Shown: piece after piece, positions 1 through 6,329 of the stretch
How the letters are laid out: the number at the start of each line of letters is the position of its first letter
Numbering within the stretch: the stretch's first letter is position 1
Assembly: GCA_017861095.1 (NCBI GenBank)
Contig: JAGFXI010000146.1
Coordinates: 1-7,466, forward strand
DNA: 7,466 nt
Source of the DNA: Deltaproteobacteria bacterium
Lineage (GTDB): Bacteria > Desulfobacterota > Syntrophobacteria > BM002
Reading direction: 5' to 3'
Program-made: the position numbers and the translations under genes
Notes under the pieces: generated by a model
Seen by the model: only the letters and a program-made list of their open reading frames with translations
What the model was told of the DNA's origin: nothing
Databases searched by the model: none

Positions 1-864
1 TTCACCTTCCACATCGATACGAGCCAAAACCGTCCGGACGCGCCGGGAAAGACGGAGACGGAACTCAATCCTCTCCGGCTCCACTTCGCCGAGATGCTGG
101 CCGGTGTCGGCGGGATTTCCTGTTCATTCAACGCCACGATCTCGGAGAAGACCCTGCCCGAGGTTCCGGCGATGGTGGATTGGGCGCAAGGACACGCAGA
201 TATCGTCCATACCATGGTTTTCATCCTCTACCGCTCTCCCGAATTCGGGGCGGACTTCGACTTCTACGCCCAGGGGAAAAAAATCGAAATCCAGGACACC
301 TACAAAGAGACCGAGTGGGGCGGCGCCAGGCCGCTCAAGGCCGGAGAGGTGGTAGAGAAGATCCGGGAAGCCGATCCCCAGTATGAGCCATGTGCTTACC
401 TGAACGGCACCGCCAATCCCAATTCTTTCAAATGGCTCCTGGCGAACCGGATCGTCCTCGGCGGGGAAACCCTGGGATACGCGTCGCCGCGGTTCATGGA
501 ACTGGTGCAGACCTCCTCTCACCTCTTGACTGGGACCTACCTCGCTTACGCTGCACCGAAAAGCGTCGCCCGAGGAAAGCTCGCCGCGTTCTTGGGAGGC
601 CTCGCAGATAAACGGATGCGCGGCTGTCTGAGGGCCATGGTGGGCCGACTCCTGAGCAATCCGTCAAACTTTTTTCGCCAGACTGGCTACATTCAGAGCT
701 TGATGATTATCCAGCCGGTGGATTTCATGCCTGACGGCCGACAGGACATGTGTGACGGCTGCCCTGACGTGACGGTGCGTGATGGAAAACTGGTGTGGAG
801 TTGCAGGCTGGAAGAACTGAATACCTTCGGAGCCTTCGTGCAAACGGTCCCAAAGAGGACCTAG
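1..864 (+). CDS. Radical SAM superfamily protein, C-terminal part (5'-truncated by the window edge)
   Basis: The frame is open from base 1 to a TAG at 862-864, giving 287 visible residues. The true start and the expected CxxxCxxC cluster motif lie upstream of the window, so the family call rests on the C-terminal half. The visible part opens with FHIDTSQ, followed by GKTETELNPLR and then SCSFNATISEKTL. This HID...Q / E-x-ELN-x-LR / FNxT pattern resembles late barrel strands of large radical SAM enzymes of the MJ0619/Tes-like type, where a substrate-side HxD follows the SAM site. The tail has Cys251, Cys254 and Cys268 (visible numbering) in CDGCPD...WSCRLEE, which may bind an auxiliary Fe-S cluster or a metal. 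No membrane segment is seen. It converges on the Tam41-like gene with only 19 bases between stop codons, so it is not in that operon. Substrate unknown; a lipid substrate is only a possibility from context. The radical SAM call is likely but not proven without the N-terminus. Confidence 0.68.
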   Translation, partial: FTFHIDTSQNRPDAPGKTETELNPLRLHFAEMLAGVGGISCSFNATISEKTLPEVPAMVDWAQGHADIVHTMVFILYRSPEFGADFDFYAQGKKIEIQDTYKETEWGGARPLKAGEVVEKIREADPQYEPCAYLNGTANPNSFKWLLANRIVLGGETLGYASPRFMELVQTSSHLLTGTYLAYAAPKSVARGKLAAFLGGLADKRMRGCLRAMVGRLLSNPSNFFRQTGYIQSLMIIQPVDFMPDGRQDMCDGCPDVTVRDGKLVWSCRLEELNTFGAFVQTVPKRT

Positions 865-879
865 CCCCGCACGCGGGCT
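863..879 (+). terminator. Weak hairpin at the convergent gene ends
   Basis: AGCCC (863-867) can pair with GGGCT (875-879) across a 7-base loop, and GTTGT follows. It begins inside the stop codon of the radical SAM gene and lies just before the stop codon of the opposite gene. The stem is GC-rich but only 5 bp and the T tract is poor, so a terminator role is tentative. Confidence 0.25.
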
Positions 880-883
880 GTTG

Positions 884-1843
884 TCAGCGGAAGGCACCGC
901 TCCGGTACAGTCGCCACACGACTTGCCACAAGGCAAGGAGCGGGAAGCGCCGCTGACGCGCCGTCAGTTCCACCTTGATCCCCGAGTGACGCTCGATTTT
1001 CCACGCTATATAGTCGGGGCCCCCCTGGAAGGTGAAGAGGCCTTTGACGAGCCTAAGCACCGAGAGCACCTTCCCTTGCAGGGAGCGAAGGGCCCATGCC
1101 AAGCGGCTCAGGGAACGGGTCGAGGCCAAAATGGCGGCGTGGTATCGAGAAGGGGCCGTTCCCGGAATAGCCTCCACACGACAGGGCAGCGCTCCAACGG
1201 CGGCGCGGGTCGCCCTTTCGTAGTATTCCTCCCAGGCTTCATACAGATGAATGAGCTTGTCGAACCGCTCCGATCTCAGCTCCGTTCGGTAGCTCAAGGT
1301 GAGCCCCTGCTGCCATAGATCGCGGGCGGTGAACTGCTCGGATATGCGGGGCAGCACGCGGCCAATGAAGGTGAGGACCGCTTGAGCCAAGGCGTGCCAC
1401 ACCTCAGCGGCAATGCGATCATTCGCGCCATAGGCCAGCACTGCCGGCTGGGCAAACCGTGCCCAGAGGTAGGAGTGAAACCAGCGGCGGGAAGTACCGA
1501 GTTTGAAATCGCCGAGCGAGAGAACGGCGTATTTGGCGCGCACCAGACCTTCTCCCGAGGGGAGTTCGAGATAGAAGACGTTTGGCGGCAGGGCCTTGTT
1601 TGCGAGGGCTAGAACAAGATTGCGGTAGCCGGAGCGGTAGCGATCCAGCAGCACATAGAGGTCTACGATTCCCTCGCTCTCGTCGTTTCGACGGAGACAG
1701 GAGCCATAGAAGAGAATGGCCTGCACGGCGCTGCCGTGGCGGGCCAGGATCTCCTCGCAGAGGGAGCGCACGCCGCGCGGGATGGGGCGGGTGGAGTGCT
1801 CACTGACAAGGGCAAGAAGTTGAGCTGGGATCGACACGCTCAC
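884..1843 (-). CDS. Tam41/Mmp37-like nucleotidyltransferase, probable CDP-diacylglycerol synthase (phosphatidate cytidylyltransferase)
   Basis: The expected reaction is phosphatidic acid + CTP to CDP-diacylglycerol + PPi, at the inner face of the cytoplasmic membrane. From the GTG at 1843 the protein has 319 residues, close to Tam41 family length. Visible landmarks in family order are FYGS (45-48) with D61 in VDLYVLL (the nucleotidyltransferase GS...D signature), NVFY (88-91), RAKYAVLSLGDF (102-113), WFHSYLWARFAQP (121-133, matching the Tam41 LYLAGRLxKP region), LSYRTELRSE (183-192), and a C-terminal KGLFTF...DYIAWKIE (267-285) matching the family's KGxxT...Y..K end. There are no membrane spans, unlike CdsA. 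The GTG start overlaps the kinase stop as GTGA, suggesting translational coupling. A longer GTG start at 1894 is possible but would overlap the kinase by 55 bases. The family assignment comes from remembered motifs, not a search. The alternative is an uncharacterised nucleotidyltransferase acting on another substrate. Confidence 0.72.
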   Translation of the reverse strand: MSVSIPAQLLALVSEHSTRPIPRGVRSLCEEILARHGSAVQAILFYGSCLRRNDESEGIVDLYVLLDRYRSGYRNLVLALANKALPPNVFYLELPSGEGLVRAKYAVLSLGDFKLGTSRRWFHSYLWARFAQPAVLAYGANDRIAAEVWHALAQAVLTFIGRVLPRISEQFTARDLWQQGLTLSYRTELRSERFDKLIHLYEAWEEYYERATRAAVGALPCRVEAIPGTAPSRYHAAILASTRSLSRLAWALRSLQGKVLSVLRLVKGLFTFQGGPDYIAWKIERHSGIKVELTARQRRFPLLALWQVVWRLYRSGAFR

Positions 1844-2865
1844 AGCCGCAGGAACGAAGCCTGTCCGCCGTCTTGGACCACCACCGGACCGCACTGCGGG
1901 TCAGACTGATAGAGTTCGCCGTCCAGGGTAAAACCGCCCTTGAAGGTCAAGCTGACTTCCCGAACGTTGTGACTCAAGTAGCCGTTTTCCGGCGTTCCAT
2001 GGCGCCCCTGTCGGCCCCGGACGAGAGCGGGCAACGCCAGAAGCATCTTGCGAGGTCGGGCGGTGACCGCCGTGTAGTGCAATGGCCCTCTCTCCTTTCC
2101 CCAGTAAGGGCGCAGTCCGGCAGATAGCCGCTCAAGGGTGCTGATCAGCACCATCAGGCAGTTGAGGTAGAGCGGCGGGTTCTGATCAAGGCTGATGGCC
2201 ATGGGTACTGGGGTCACAAGGTCGCCCTTACCACTCGCAAGAGCCAGCAGCACTCGAAGTATCGTGAGGCCGGGGGCGACATCGCCGTGGAACCCCAGCG
2301 TATGAACTCTACGCCGACAAAAGAGGATTCCTTTATAGATTGCCGCCGCCCCGAAAGACATGCCGTAGAGCGGTTGGCGTTCCGGAGTGATCTGCACGCG
2401 CAAAACCTGCCGTCGCAGGATAACCCCCTGCCCAGCCCCGGTATCGGCCCAACGGCAAAGCGCTTGCACAGCGTGGTCACGCGGTCCCGCTAACCCTACG
2501 TCTCGAGCGATGGCGCTGTCGGTTCCCGACCGGAAAATGGCCAAAAGGGGCGGCCGTTCGAAGGGCCGGTGATGGAAAAGTGCGGTGAGCACCGCCTGGA
2601 TGGTGCCGTCGCCGCCATTGATGCCGACGATCTCCACCTCTCTCTGGGCGAAGTTCTCCAGCGCTGAAGCCACATCGGTAGGGTTTTGCACCTCCCGATG
2701 GTAAGTGCCGAGGTAGCTCGCCAGAATCTGCCGCACCTGTGCCAGTCCCTTGCGATTCCCGCCGCTCAACGGGTTACTGAGCACTCCTAGTTTCAGCCGT
2801 CGCCCAGCCCGCAGGGCAACGGGCGAAGGGGCAGGGACGTAATGAGATAAGAGCCTATCGGGCAT
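1840..2865 (-). CDS. Diacylglycerol kinase family protein (DAGK/LCB5-type lipid kinase)
   Basis: A 341-residue cytosolic lipid kinase of the DAGK catalytic family, expected to phosphorylate diacylglycerol or a similar lipid with ATP. The N-terminal lobe has LGVLSNPLSGG (26-36) and the nucleotide-binding GGDGT at 84-88 within VGINGGDGTIQ. FRSGTDSAIARD (111-122) corresponds to the family's GTxNxxAR motif, but with Ser117 where Asn is usual. The C-terminal beta-sandwich domain carries YGMSFGAAAIYKGI (167-180), TLERL (243-247) and the conserved acidic FTLDGELY (312-319). The ATG at 2865 is preceded by GGAAAT about 10 bases upstream, a weak ribosome binding site. It is the first gene of a two-gene unit, and its stop shares bases with the start of the Tam41-like gene. 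Phosphatidic acid made here would be the substrate for that neighbour. The family is clear; the lipid substrate is inferred. Confidence 0.9.
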   Translation of the reverse strand: MPDRLLSHYVPAPSPVALRAGRRLKLGVLSNPLSGGNRKGLAQVRQILASYLGTYHREVQNPTDVASALENFAQREVEIVGINGGDGTIQAVLTALFHHRPFERPPLLAIFRSGTDSAIARDVGLAGPRDHAVQALCRWADTGAGQGVILRRQVLRVQITPERQPLYGMSFGAAAIYKGILFCRRRVHTLGFHGDVAPGLTILRVLLALASGKGDLVTPVPMAISLDQNPPLYLNCLMVLISTLERLSAGLRPYWGKERGPLHYTAVTARPRKMLLALPALVRGRQGRHGTPENGYLSHNVREVSLTFKGGFTLDGELYQSDPQCGPVVVQDGGQASFLRL

Positions 2866-2919
2866 ACGTCATATTTCCGGGTAGTCCGAGAAGCATCGCA
2901 GTCAACCCCCAGCGTTCCG

Positions 2920-2948
2920 TGGCCAAAAAAACCATAATATTATATACT
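2920..2948 (+). promoter_or_regulatory. Candidate promoter for the metallophosphoesterase gene
   Basis: TGGCCA (2920-2925; 4 of 6 to TTGACA) and TATACT (2943-2948; 5 of 6 to TATAAT) are 17 bases apart on the + strand. Transcription would start close to 2955, the A of the chosen ATG, so the message may have little or no leader. This fits the absence of a Shine-Dalgarno sequence there. It shares bases with the - strand promoter, so the two would compete. The -35 box is weak. Confidence 0.35.
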
Positions 2949-2968
2949 CCGTCCATGATTTCTGTAAA
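2939..2968 (-). promoter_or_regulatory. Sigma70-type promoter for the kinase/Tam41-like unit
   Basis: Reading on the - strand, TTTACA (2968-2963; 5 of 6 to TTGACA) and a perfect TATAAT (2944-2939) are separated by 18 bases. The predicted transcript start is near 2932, giving a 5' leader of about 67 bases before the ATG at 2865. It sits in the only strongly AT-rich stretch of this part of the window, between divergent genes. It overlaps the oppositely directed promoter and the first codons of the phosphoesterase gene. Confidence 0.55.
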
Positions 2969-3938
2969 GTCTGAGCGAGCAACTGCCGGTGCCGGAAGCG
3001 AGCTCCCCGTCGTCGCCGACACCTTTGTCCTTGCCCACCTGTCCGACTTCCACCTGGGCTTCCCGGACGGTGTCGGCGTCCGGGAGTTACTGAACAAGCG
3101 GGTGCTCGGGTACCTTATGTGGCGGTTGCGGCGGCGGGCGGAGCACCGGCCCGAGGTGCTCGGGGCCCTGGTCTCCGACCTCAGGGATATGCGGCCCGAT
3201 CACATCGTCGTTACCGGTGACCTCACGCATCTCGGCCTCCCTGCTGAATTTCTCCGGGCCCGCCAATGGCTCAGCGCTCTCGGGCCGCCTTCACAGGTCA
3301 CCGTAGTCCCCGGCAACCACGACGCCTACGTTCGAGATGCCTGGGGAAGGCCCGTGGCCCAGTGGGCCGACTACATGGTATCTGACGGTGTGAGTTCGCC
3401 GGACCCTATGGCTCCACTCGGCCTGTTTCCAACGGTAAGAATCCGCGGCCCTTTTGCCGTTATCGGCGTATGCACGGCGCGGCCCAGTCTGCCGCTCCTC
3501 GCCGTGGGCACTATCGGCAGGGCGCAGCTTGCACGCCTCGAAAAGGTCCTTGAGACTACCAGTCGGCAGGATCTTTATCGCATCGTCCTTATCCACCATC
3601 CTCCCGTTTCGGGCACGGTGACCTGGCACCGCAGACTCACGGACAGTGCCGCGTTCCGGGAGGTCCTGGCGCGACAGGGCGCGGAGCTCGTGCTTCACGG
3701 CCACGCCCATCGCACTTTCATGCACCAGCTCAGCACACCTGCAGGCAAAGTGCCCGTGATCGGGGTCCCTTCTGCATCGGCACTCGGGCGCACCGCGGGG
3801 CGAGGCTCCCGTTACCATCTCTACCACCTCCGTCGCGGCGATCACAGCTGGGATCTCCGAATCGCCGTGCGTGCTTATCCATTCAACGAAAAGTCGTACC
3901 CCGGGCGCGAAACTCTCCTGGACCCCTTCAGTTCGTAG
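2955..3938 (+). CDS. Calcineurin-like metallophosphoesterase
   Basis: A 327-residue dinuclear-metal phosphoesterase. All five family motifs are present in order: HLSDFHLG (28-35, D31 and H33), VVTGDLTH (85-92, D89), VVPGNHDA (117-124, N121 and H122), LIHHPPV (212-218), and LHGHAH (247-252, H250 and H252). The GNHD motif is of the general/CpdA-like type rather than the GNRD of classical LpxH. No signal peptide or membrane span is seen, so it is probably cytosolic. I chose the ATG at 2955. A GTG at 2919 is in frame and would add 12 residues, but it lies inside the predicted promoters; neither start has a clear ribosome binding site. It is transcribed divergently from the lipid kinase and convergently with lptG. 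Substrate unknown. An LpxG-like UDP-diacylglucosamine hydrolase or a phospholipid-related phosphatase is conceivable from context, but not shown by the sequence. Confidence 0.88.
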   Translation: MISVKSERATAGAGSELPVVADTFVLAHLSDFHLGFPDGVGVRELLNKRVLGYLMWRLRRRAEHRPEVLGALVSDLRDMRPDHIVVTGDLTHLGLPAEFLRARQWLSALGPPSQVTVVPGNHDAYVRDAWGRPVAQWADYMVSDGVSSPDPMAPLGLFPTVRIRGPFAVIGVCTARPSLPLLAVGTIGRAQLARLEKVLETTSRQDLYRIVLIHHPPVSGTVTWHRRLTDSAAFREVLARQGAELVLHGHAHRTFMHQLSTPAGKVPVIGVPSASALGRTAGRGSRYHLYHLRRGDHSWDLRIAVRAYPFNEKSYPGRETLLDPFSS

Positions 3939-4037
3939 CGGGGTTTCTGCACCCAGTTTTCCCCCCTGAGCGTTCGTCTCGCTGACGAAGGAACCTATGG
4001 TGGCGTGCCGGACGTAATGAGGGAGAATGGACGTGGC

Positions 4038-5105
4038 TCAGGGAATGCGCCGCAACAGCCAGATGGCGACGACGAGGATACCAGCGACGGGTGTCATCGT
4101 GGTCACGGCCGGGTGAAAGTCCAGCACGAGCCCCAAACGCCCCATGATCTGGTTAGCTAGGAAGAAGGCGACCCCCACCATGCAGCCCATCATGATCCGG
4201 AATCCTGGGGTTCGTTCCCGCGGCGGCCCGAAGACGAAGGTGAGGGAAAGCAAGATCATGGCGCCCGTTGCCACAGGCATGGTGATCTTCTGCCAGAGGG
4301 CAAGGGCGTAGGTGCTTGTGTTCTGTCCCCGCTCCCGCAACGCCCTGATGTAATCATAGAGCTCCCTACCGGACAGGGTATCGGGAGGGAGCTGGAGAAC
4401 GGCCACCTGCTCAGGACTTAGGAATGAGTCTAGATTCAGGGCCGGCAGGGTCTGCATCCTAATTTCGTCATCGACGATGGCTCTCTCGGTGACTTCCTGG
4501 AGCAGCCAGCGACGGTCGGGACCGATGGTGGCGCGACTCGCATGGACGGCCCGTATGATCCGCCATTGGTTGTCCCGTTCAAAAATATCGATGTCAGCCG
4601 CGACCTCTCCCCTGAAGCTCTTGCCGACGTGGATGAAAGAGTTGCCACGCCGGACCCAGAAGCCCTGTTTCGTTGGAAGGACCCCGGGGTCCACCAGTGC
4701 CCGCGAGCGAAGAGTTCGGGCGCTCTGCTCGAGAGGCGGGGCCACGAACTCTCCCAGGGCAACCATCGCCGGGATGAGAAGGGTCCCGGTCACCAAGATG
4801 GCGCCGCAGATCCGCCGTGCGGACACCCCAGCGGCCTGCATGGCCAAGAGTTCGCCCCTGTCGGCCAGGATACCCAGGGCGATGATACTCCCCAGGAGGG
4901 CACTCATCGGTATGAGGTCGTAGATTCTCCTGGGTGTGGTGAGGGCCACGAAGACAAACGCGTCCTGGGCGTGGAAGTTTCGTTTGCCGACGTTGTCAAG
5001 CTGCGTGACGAGCTCCACGAAGGTGAACAGTGAGAAGAGAATACAGAGAAGCAGCAAGAACCCGCCGAGGAAGCTAGTCCCGATATAGCGGTGGAGTATT
5101 CTCAT
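4038..5105 (-). CDS. lptG: LPS export permease LptG (YjgP/YjgQ family)
   Basis: This is one of the two membrane subunits of the LptB2FG ABC transporter, which extracts LPS from the outer leaflet of the inner membrane and passes it to LptC and the Lpt bridge. The 355 residues are near the usual length of about 360. Hydrophobic segments at roughly 12-33, 62-84, 100-122, 273-293, 304-324 and 333-352 give the expected 3+3 topology around a periplasmic jellyroll domain (about 125-270). Family hallmarks are RYIGTSFLGGF near the start, GELLAMQAAGVSARRI (84-99, the coupling-helix region that contacts LptB), KQGFWVRRGNSFIHV (146-160) and FVFGPPRERTPGFRIMMG (290-307). A GAGGGA ribosome binding site lies 6 bases before the ATG. 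LptG rather than LptF is assigned from the GFWVRxGNSFIHV segment and from its position after LptF. It lies downstream of lptF with a 198-base gap. Confidence 0.93.
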   Translation of the reverse strand: MRILHRYIGTSFLGGFLLLLCILFSLFTFVELVTQLDNVGKRNFHAQDAFVFVALTTPRRIYDLIPMSALLGSIIALGILADRGELLAMQAAGVSARRICGAILVTGTLLIPAMVALGEFVAPPLEQSARTLRSRALVDPGVLPTKQGFWVRRGNSFIHVGKSFRGEVAADIDIFERDNQWRIIRAVHASRATIGPDRRWLLQEVTERAIVDDEIRMQTLPALNLDSFLSPEQVAVLQLPPDTLSGRELYDYIRALRERGQNTSTYALALWQKITMPVATGAMILLSLTFVFGPPRERTPGFRIMMGCMVGVAFFLANQIMGRLGLVLDFHPAVTTMTPVAGILVVAIWLLRRIP

Positions 5106-5111
5106 GGCATT

Positions 5112-5117
5112 TCCCTC
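5112..5117 (-). promoter_or_regulatory. Ribosome binding site of lptG
   Basis: GAGGGA on the - strand, 6 bases before the ATG at 5105. It is the clearest Shine-Dalgarno sequence in the window and fixes the lptG start. It shows that lptG is translated from its own site and does not depend on coupling to lptF. Confidence 0.7.
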
Positions 5118-5202
5118 GTTTTCGGCGCCCTGTCAAGGTGTTGAGAAACCCTTCCCCTGAACACGGAAAGACCTTCCAGACCCGCCTTGGAGCGCCCTTT
5201 TC

Positions 5203-5243
5203 CTGCTCGCTGGGTCGAACCCCTTGAGCGGGCAGCCCTGCTC
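5203..5243 (-). other. Two overlapping potential hairpins in the lptF-lptG spacer
   Basis: The 198-base spacer (5106-5303) has no convincing gene and no recognisable promoter. On + strand coordinates, CTGC/GCAG plus CGCT/AGCG plus GGG/CCC form an interrupted 11-bp stem at 5203-5235. GAGCGGG (5226-5232) can instead pair with CCC-T-GCTC (5236-5243) around a 3-base loop. The two folds share 5226-5235 and so exclude each other. No T tract follows on the - strand, so this is not an ordinary terminator. Any function is speculative. Confidence 0.25.
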
Positions 5244-5303
5244 ACGTCTCACTGAAATCCCTCCACCTGATGAGGGCTGGACCACGGGTTTCCCAGCAAC
5301 GTG

Positions 5304-6248
5304 CTAGACAGCATGGCCACGTCGCGCGCTATTCCGAAACAGGTCACGAATCTGCTGCCGCAGTAGCCCTATGACCACGAGAGTGAGTAACCCGGGCACC
5401 CACCAAATCCCCGGCACAGTGGGGGCGACACCCGTTTCAACCCATGATTTCGCCGTGGCGCTCAGGTTATAGTAGAGGGCGTATATAATTACCCCGAAGA
5501 CTATCTTGGCATATTTGCCTTGTCGCGGGGCGGTTCGGCTCAGGGGTACGGCGAGGAGTGCCAGGAGTACCGCGGAGAAGGGGGACGCCAGTCGCCATTG
5601 CCATTCGGCCACATCAGGGGGGCTGCCGGAGAGGGAGAGTCGCGCCGTGGTCGCGGCCCTCACCCGGTACTTCACCGGCGGCGTTTCTTTCCCCTCCAGG
5701 GAACCCCGCTTCGCCTGGAGAAAGACGCCCCTCGCTCGATTCTGGTCGTGGTCTACCTCTTCGGCGAAGAAGATACGGTTCTCGAGGGGGATCTGATAAA
5801 AGCTCCCGCCTTCCATCTTTGAGAGATCAAACTGTGCCATGGCGAGATCCCTCAGGCGATAGAAGTCGGTGAATGCCCACGGACGGACATAGAGCGACAG
5901 ACCCGCTACCAGCACGGCGACGACGAGGGAGAGGGAAAAGACCACCTTGATAATCCGGTTGAGGCTTACGCCGCAGGCGAACAGGGCGGTCATTTCCGTG
6001 TCGGCATAAAGGCGCCCGAGAGCAATCACCACAGAGAAGAAGAGGGTCGTAGGCAGAAGAAACTCCAGGCTGACGATGAGCTTGAGGGCGATGAGATAGG
6101 CGATGATCCGCCCCGGCAGGAGACCGCTCGCAGCGTCAGCGAGGAACTCGGCCGCGATGTAACTTACAAAAATGCTGAGCAGGAGGGCCGAGATGACCAT
6201 CAGCGGTTTGACGATCTCTTGCATGAGGTAACGGTCGATGATGCGCAT
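5304..6248 (-). CDS. lptF: LPS export permease LptF (YjgP/YjgQ family), apparently with a shortened periplasmic domain
   Basis: The LptF partner of LptG in the inner-membrane LPS transporter. The N-terminal part is typical: MRIIDRYLMQEIVKPL, a segment at 60-75 ending LLPTTLFFSV, then GRLYADTEMTALFACGVS (78-95), the LptB-contacting region. The C-terminal part is also typical, with AEWQWRLASPF (214-224), LLAVPLSRTAPRQGKYAKI (231-249) and WWVPGLLTL (282-290). Membrane segments are near 12-35, 50-76, 98-122, 222-237, 247-263 and 281-298. At 314 residues it is about 50 shorter than the E. coli protein (366). The shortfall lies between the first jellyroll strands (ENRIFFAEEVD, 156-166) and AEWQWR, where the later strands and linker would be. 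The frame is intact, so this looks like an in-frame loss rather than a frameshift. The ATG at 6248 has only a poor ribosome binding site. It follows the acyltransferase gene after 81 bases and precedes lptG. Confidence 0.9.
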   Translation of the reverse strand: MRIIDRYLMQEIVKPLMVISALLLSIFVSYIAAEFLADAASGLLPGRIIAYLIALKLIVSLEFLLPTTLFFSVVIALGRLYADTEMTALFACGVSLNRIIKVVFSLSLVVAVLVAGLSLYVRPWAFTDFYRLRDLAMAQFDLSKMEGGSFYQIPLENRIFFAEEVDHDQNRARGVFLQAKRGSLEGKETPPVKYRVRAATTARLSLSGSPPDVAEWQWRLASPFSAVLLALLAVPLSRTAPRQGKYAKIVFGVIIYALYYNLSATAKSWVETGVAPTVPGIWWVPGLLTLVVIGLLRQQIRDLFRNSARRGHAV

Positions 6249-6329
6249 TGGATCTTTACGAGTCCAACAGGACCCCTCCCGTGGATAGGGCTGCCCTTCT
6301 CCCTTTGTTACGGGGAATCCTCTTCAACG

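Noticed and set aside
1843..1894. The longer GTG start (1894) for the Tam41-like gene
   Set aside because: It would add 17 Gly/Arg-rich residues and a 55-base overlap with the kinase. The GTGA overlap at 1843 is a typical coupled start and fits the family length.
3291..3845. A 184-codon open frame on the - strand inside the phosphoesterase gene
   Set aside because: It is antisense to a gene with all five metallophosphoesterase motifs, and its product shows no family features.
3941..3989. Two small hairpins in the convergent gap after the phosphoesterase: GGGT/ACCC (3941-3954, followed by AGTTTT) and TTCGTC/GACGAA (3973-3989)
   Set aside because: The stems are only 4 and 6 bp and neither has a real T tract. 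They may help termination, but this is not enough for a terminator call.
2835..4021. A 12-base direct repeat, GGACGTAATGAG, at 2835-2846 and 4010-4021, near the two ends of the phosphoesterase gene
   Set aside because: About one or two such 12-base matches are expected by chance in a window of this size. There is no flanking structure suggesting an insertion.
5119..5131. A perfect TTGACA on the - strand (5131 region) upstream of lptG
   Set aside because: No -10-like hexamer lies 16-18 bases downstream before the ATG, so it is not supported as a promoter.
5213..5224. On the - strand, GGGGTTCGACCC resembles a tRNA T-arm
   Set aside because: The second half of the T-stem does not pair beyond the first base, and no anticodon arm or acceptor stem can be found around it.
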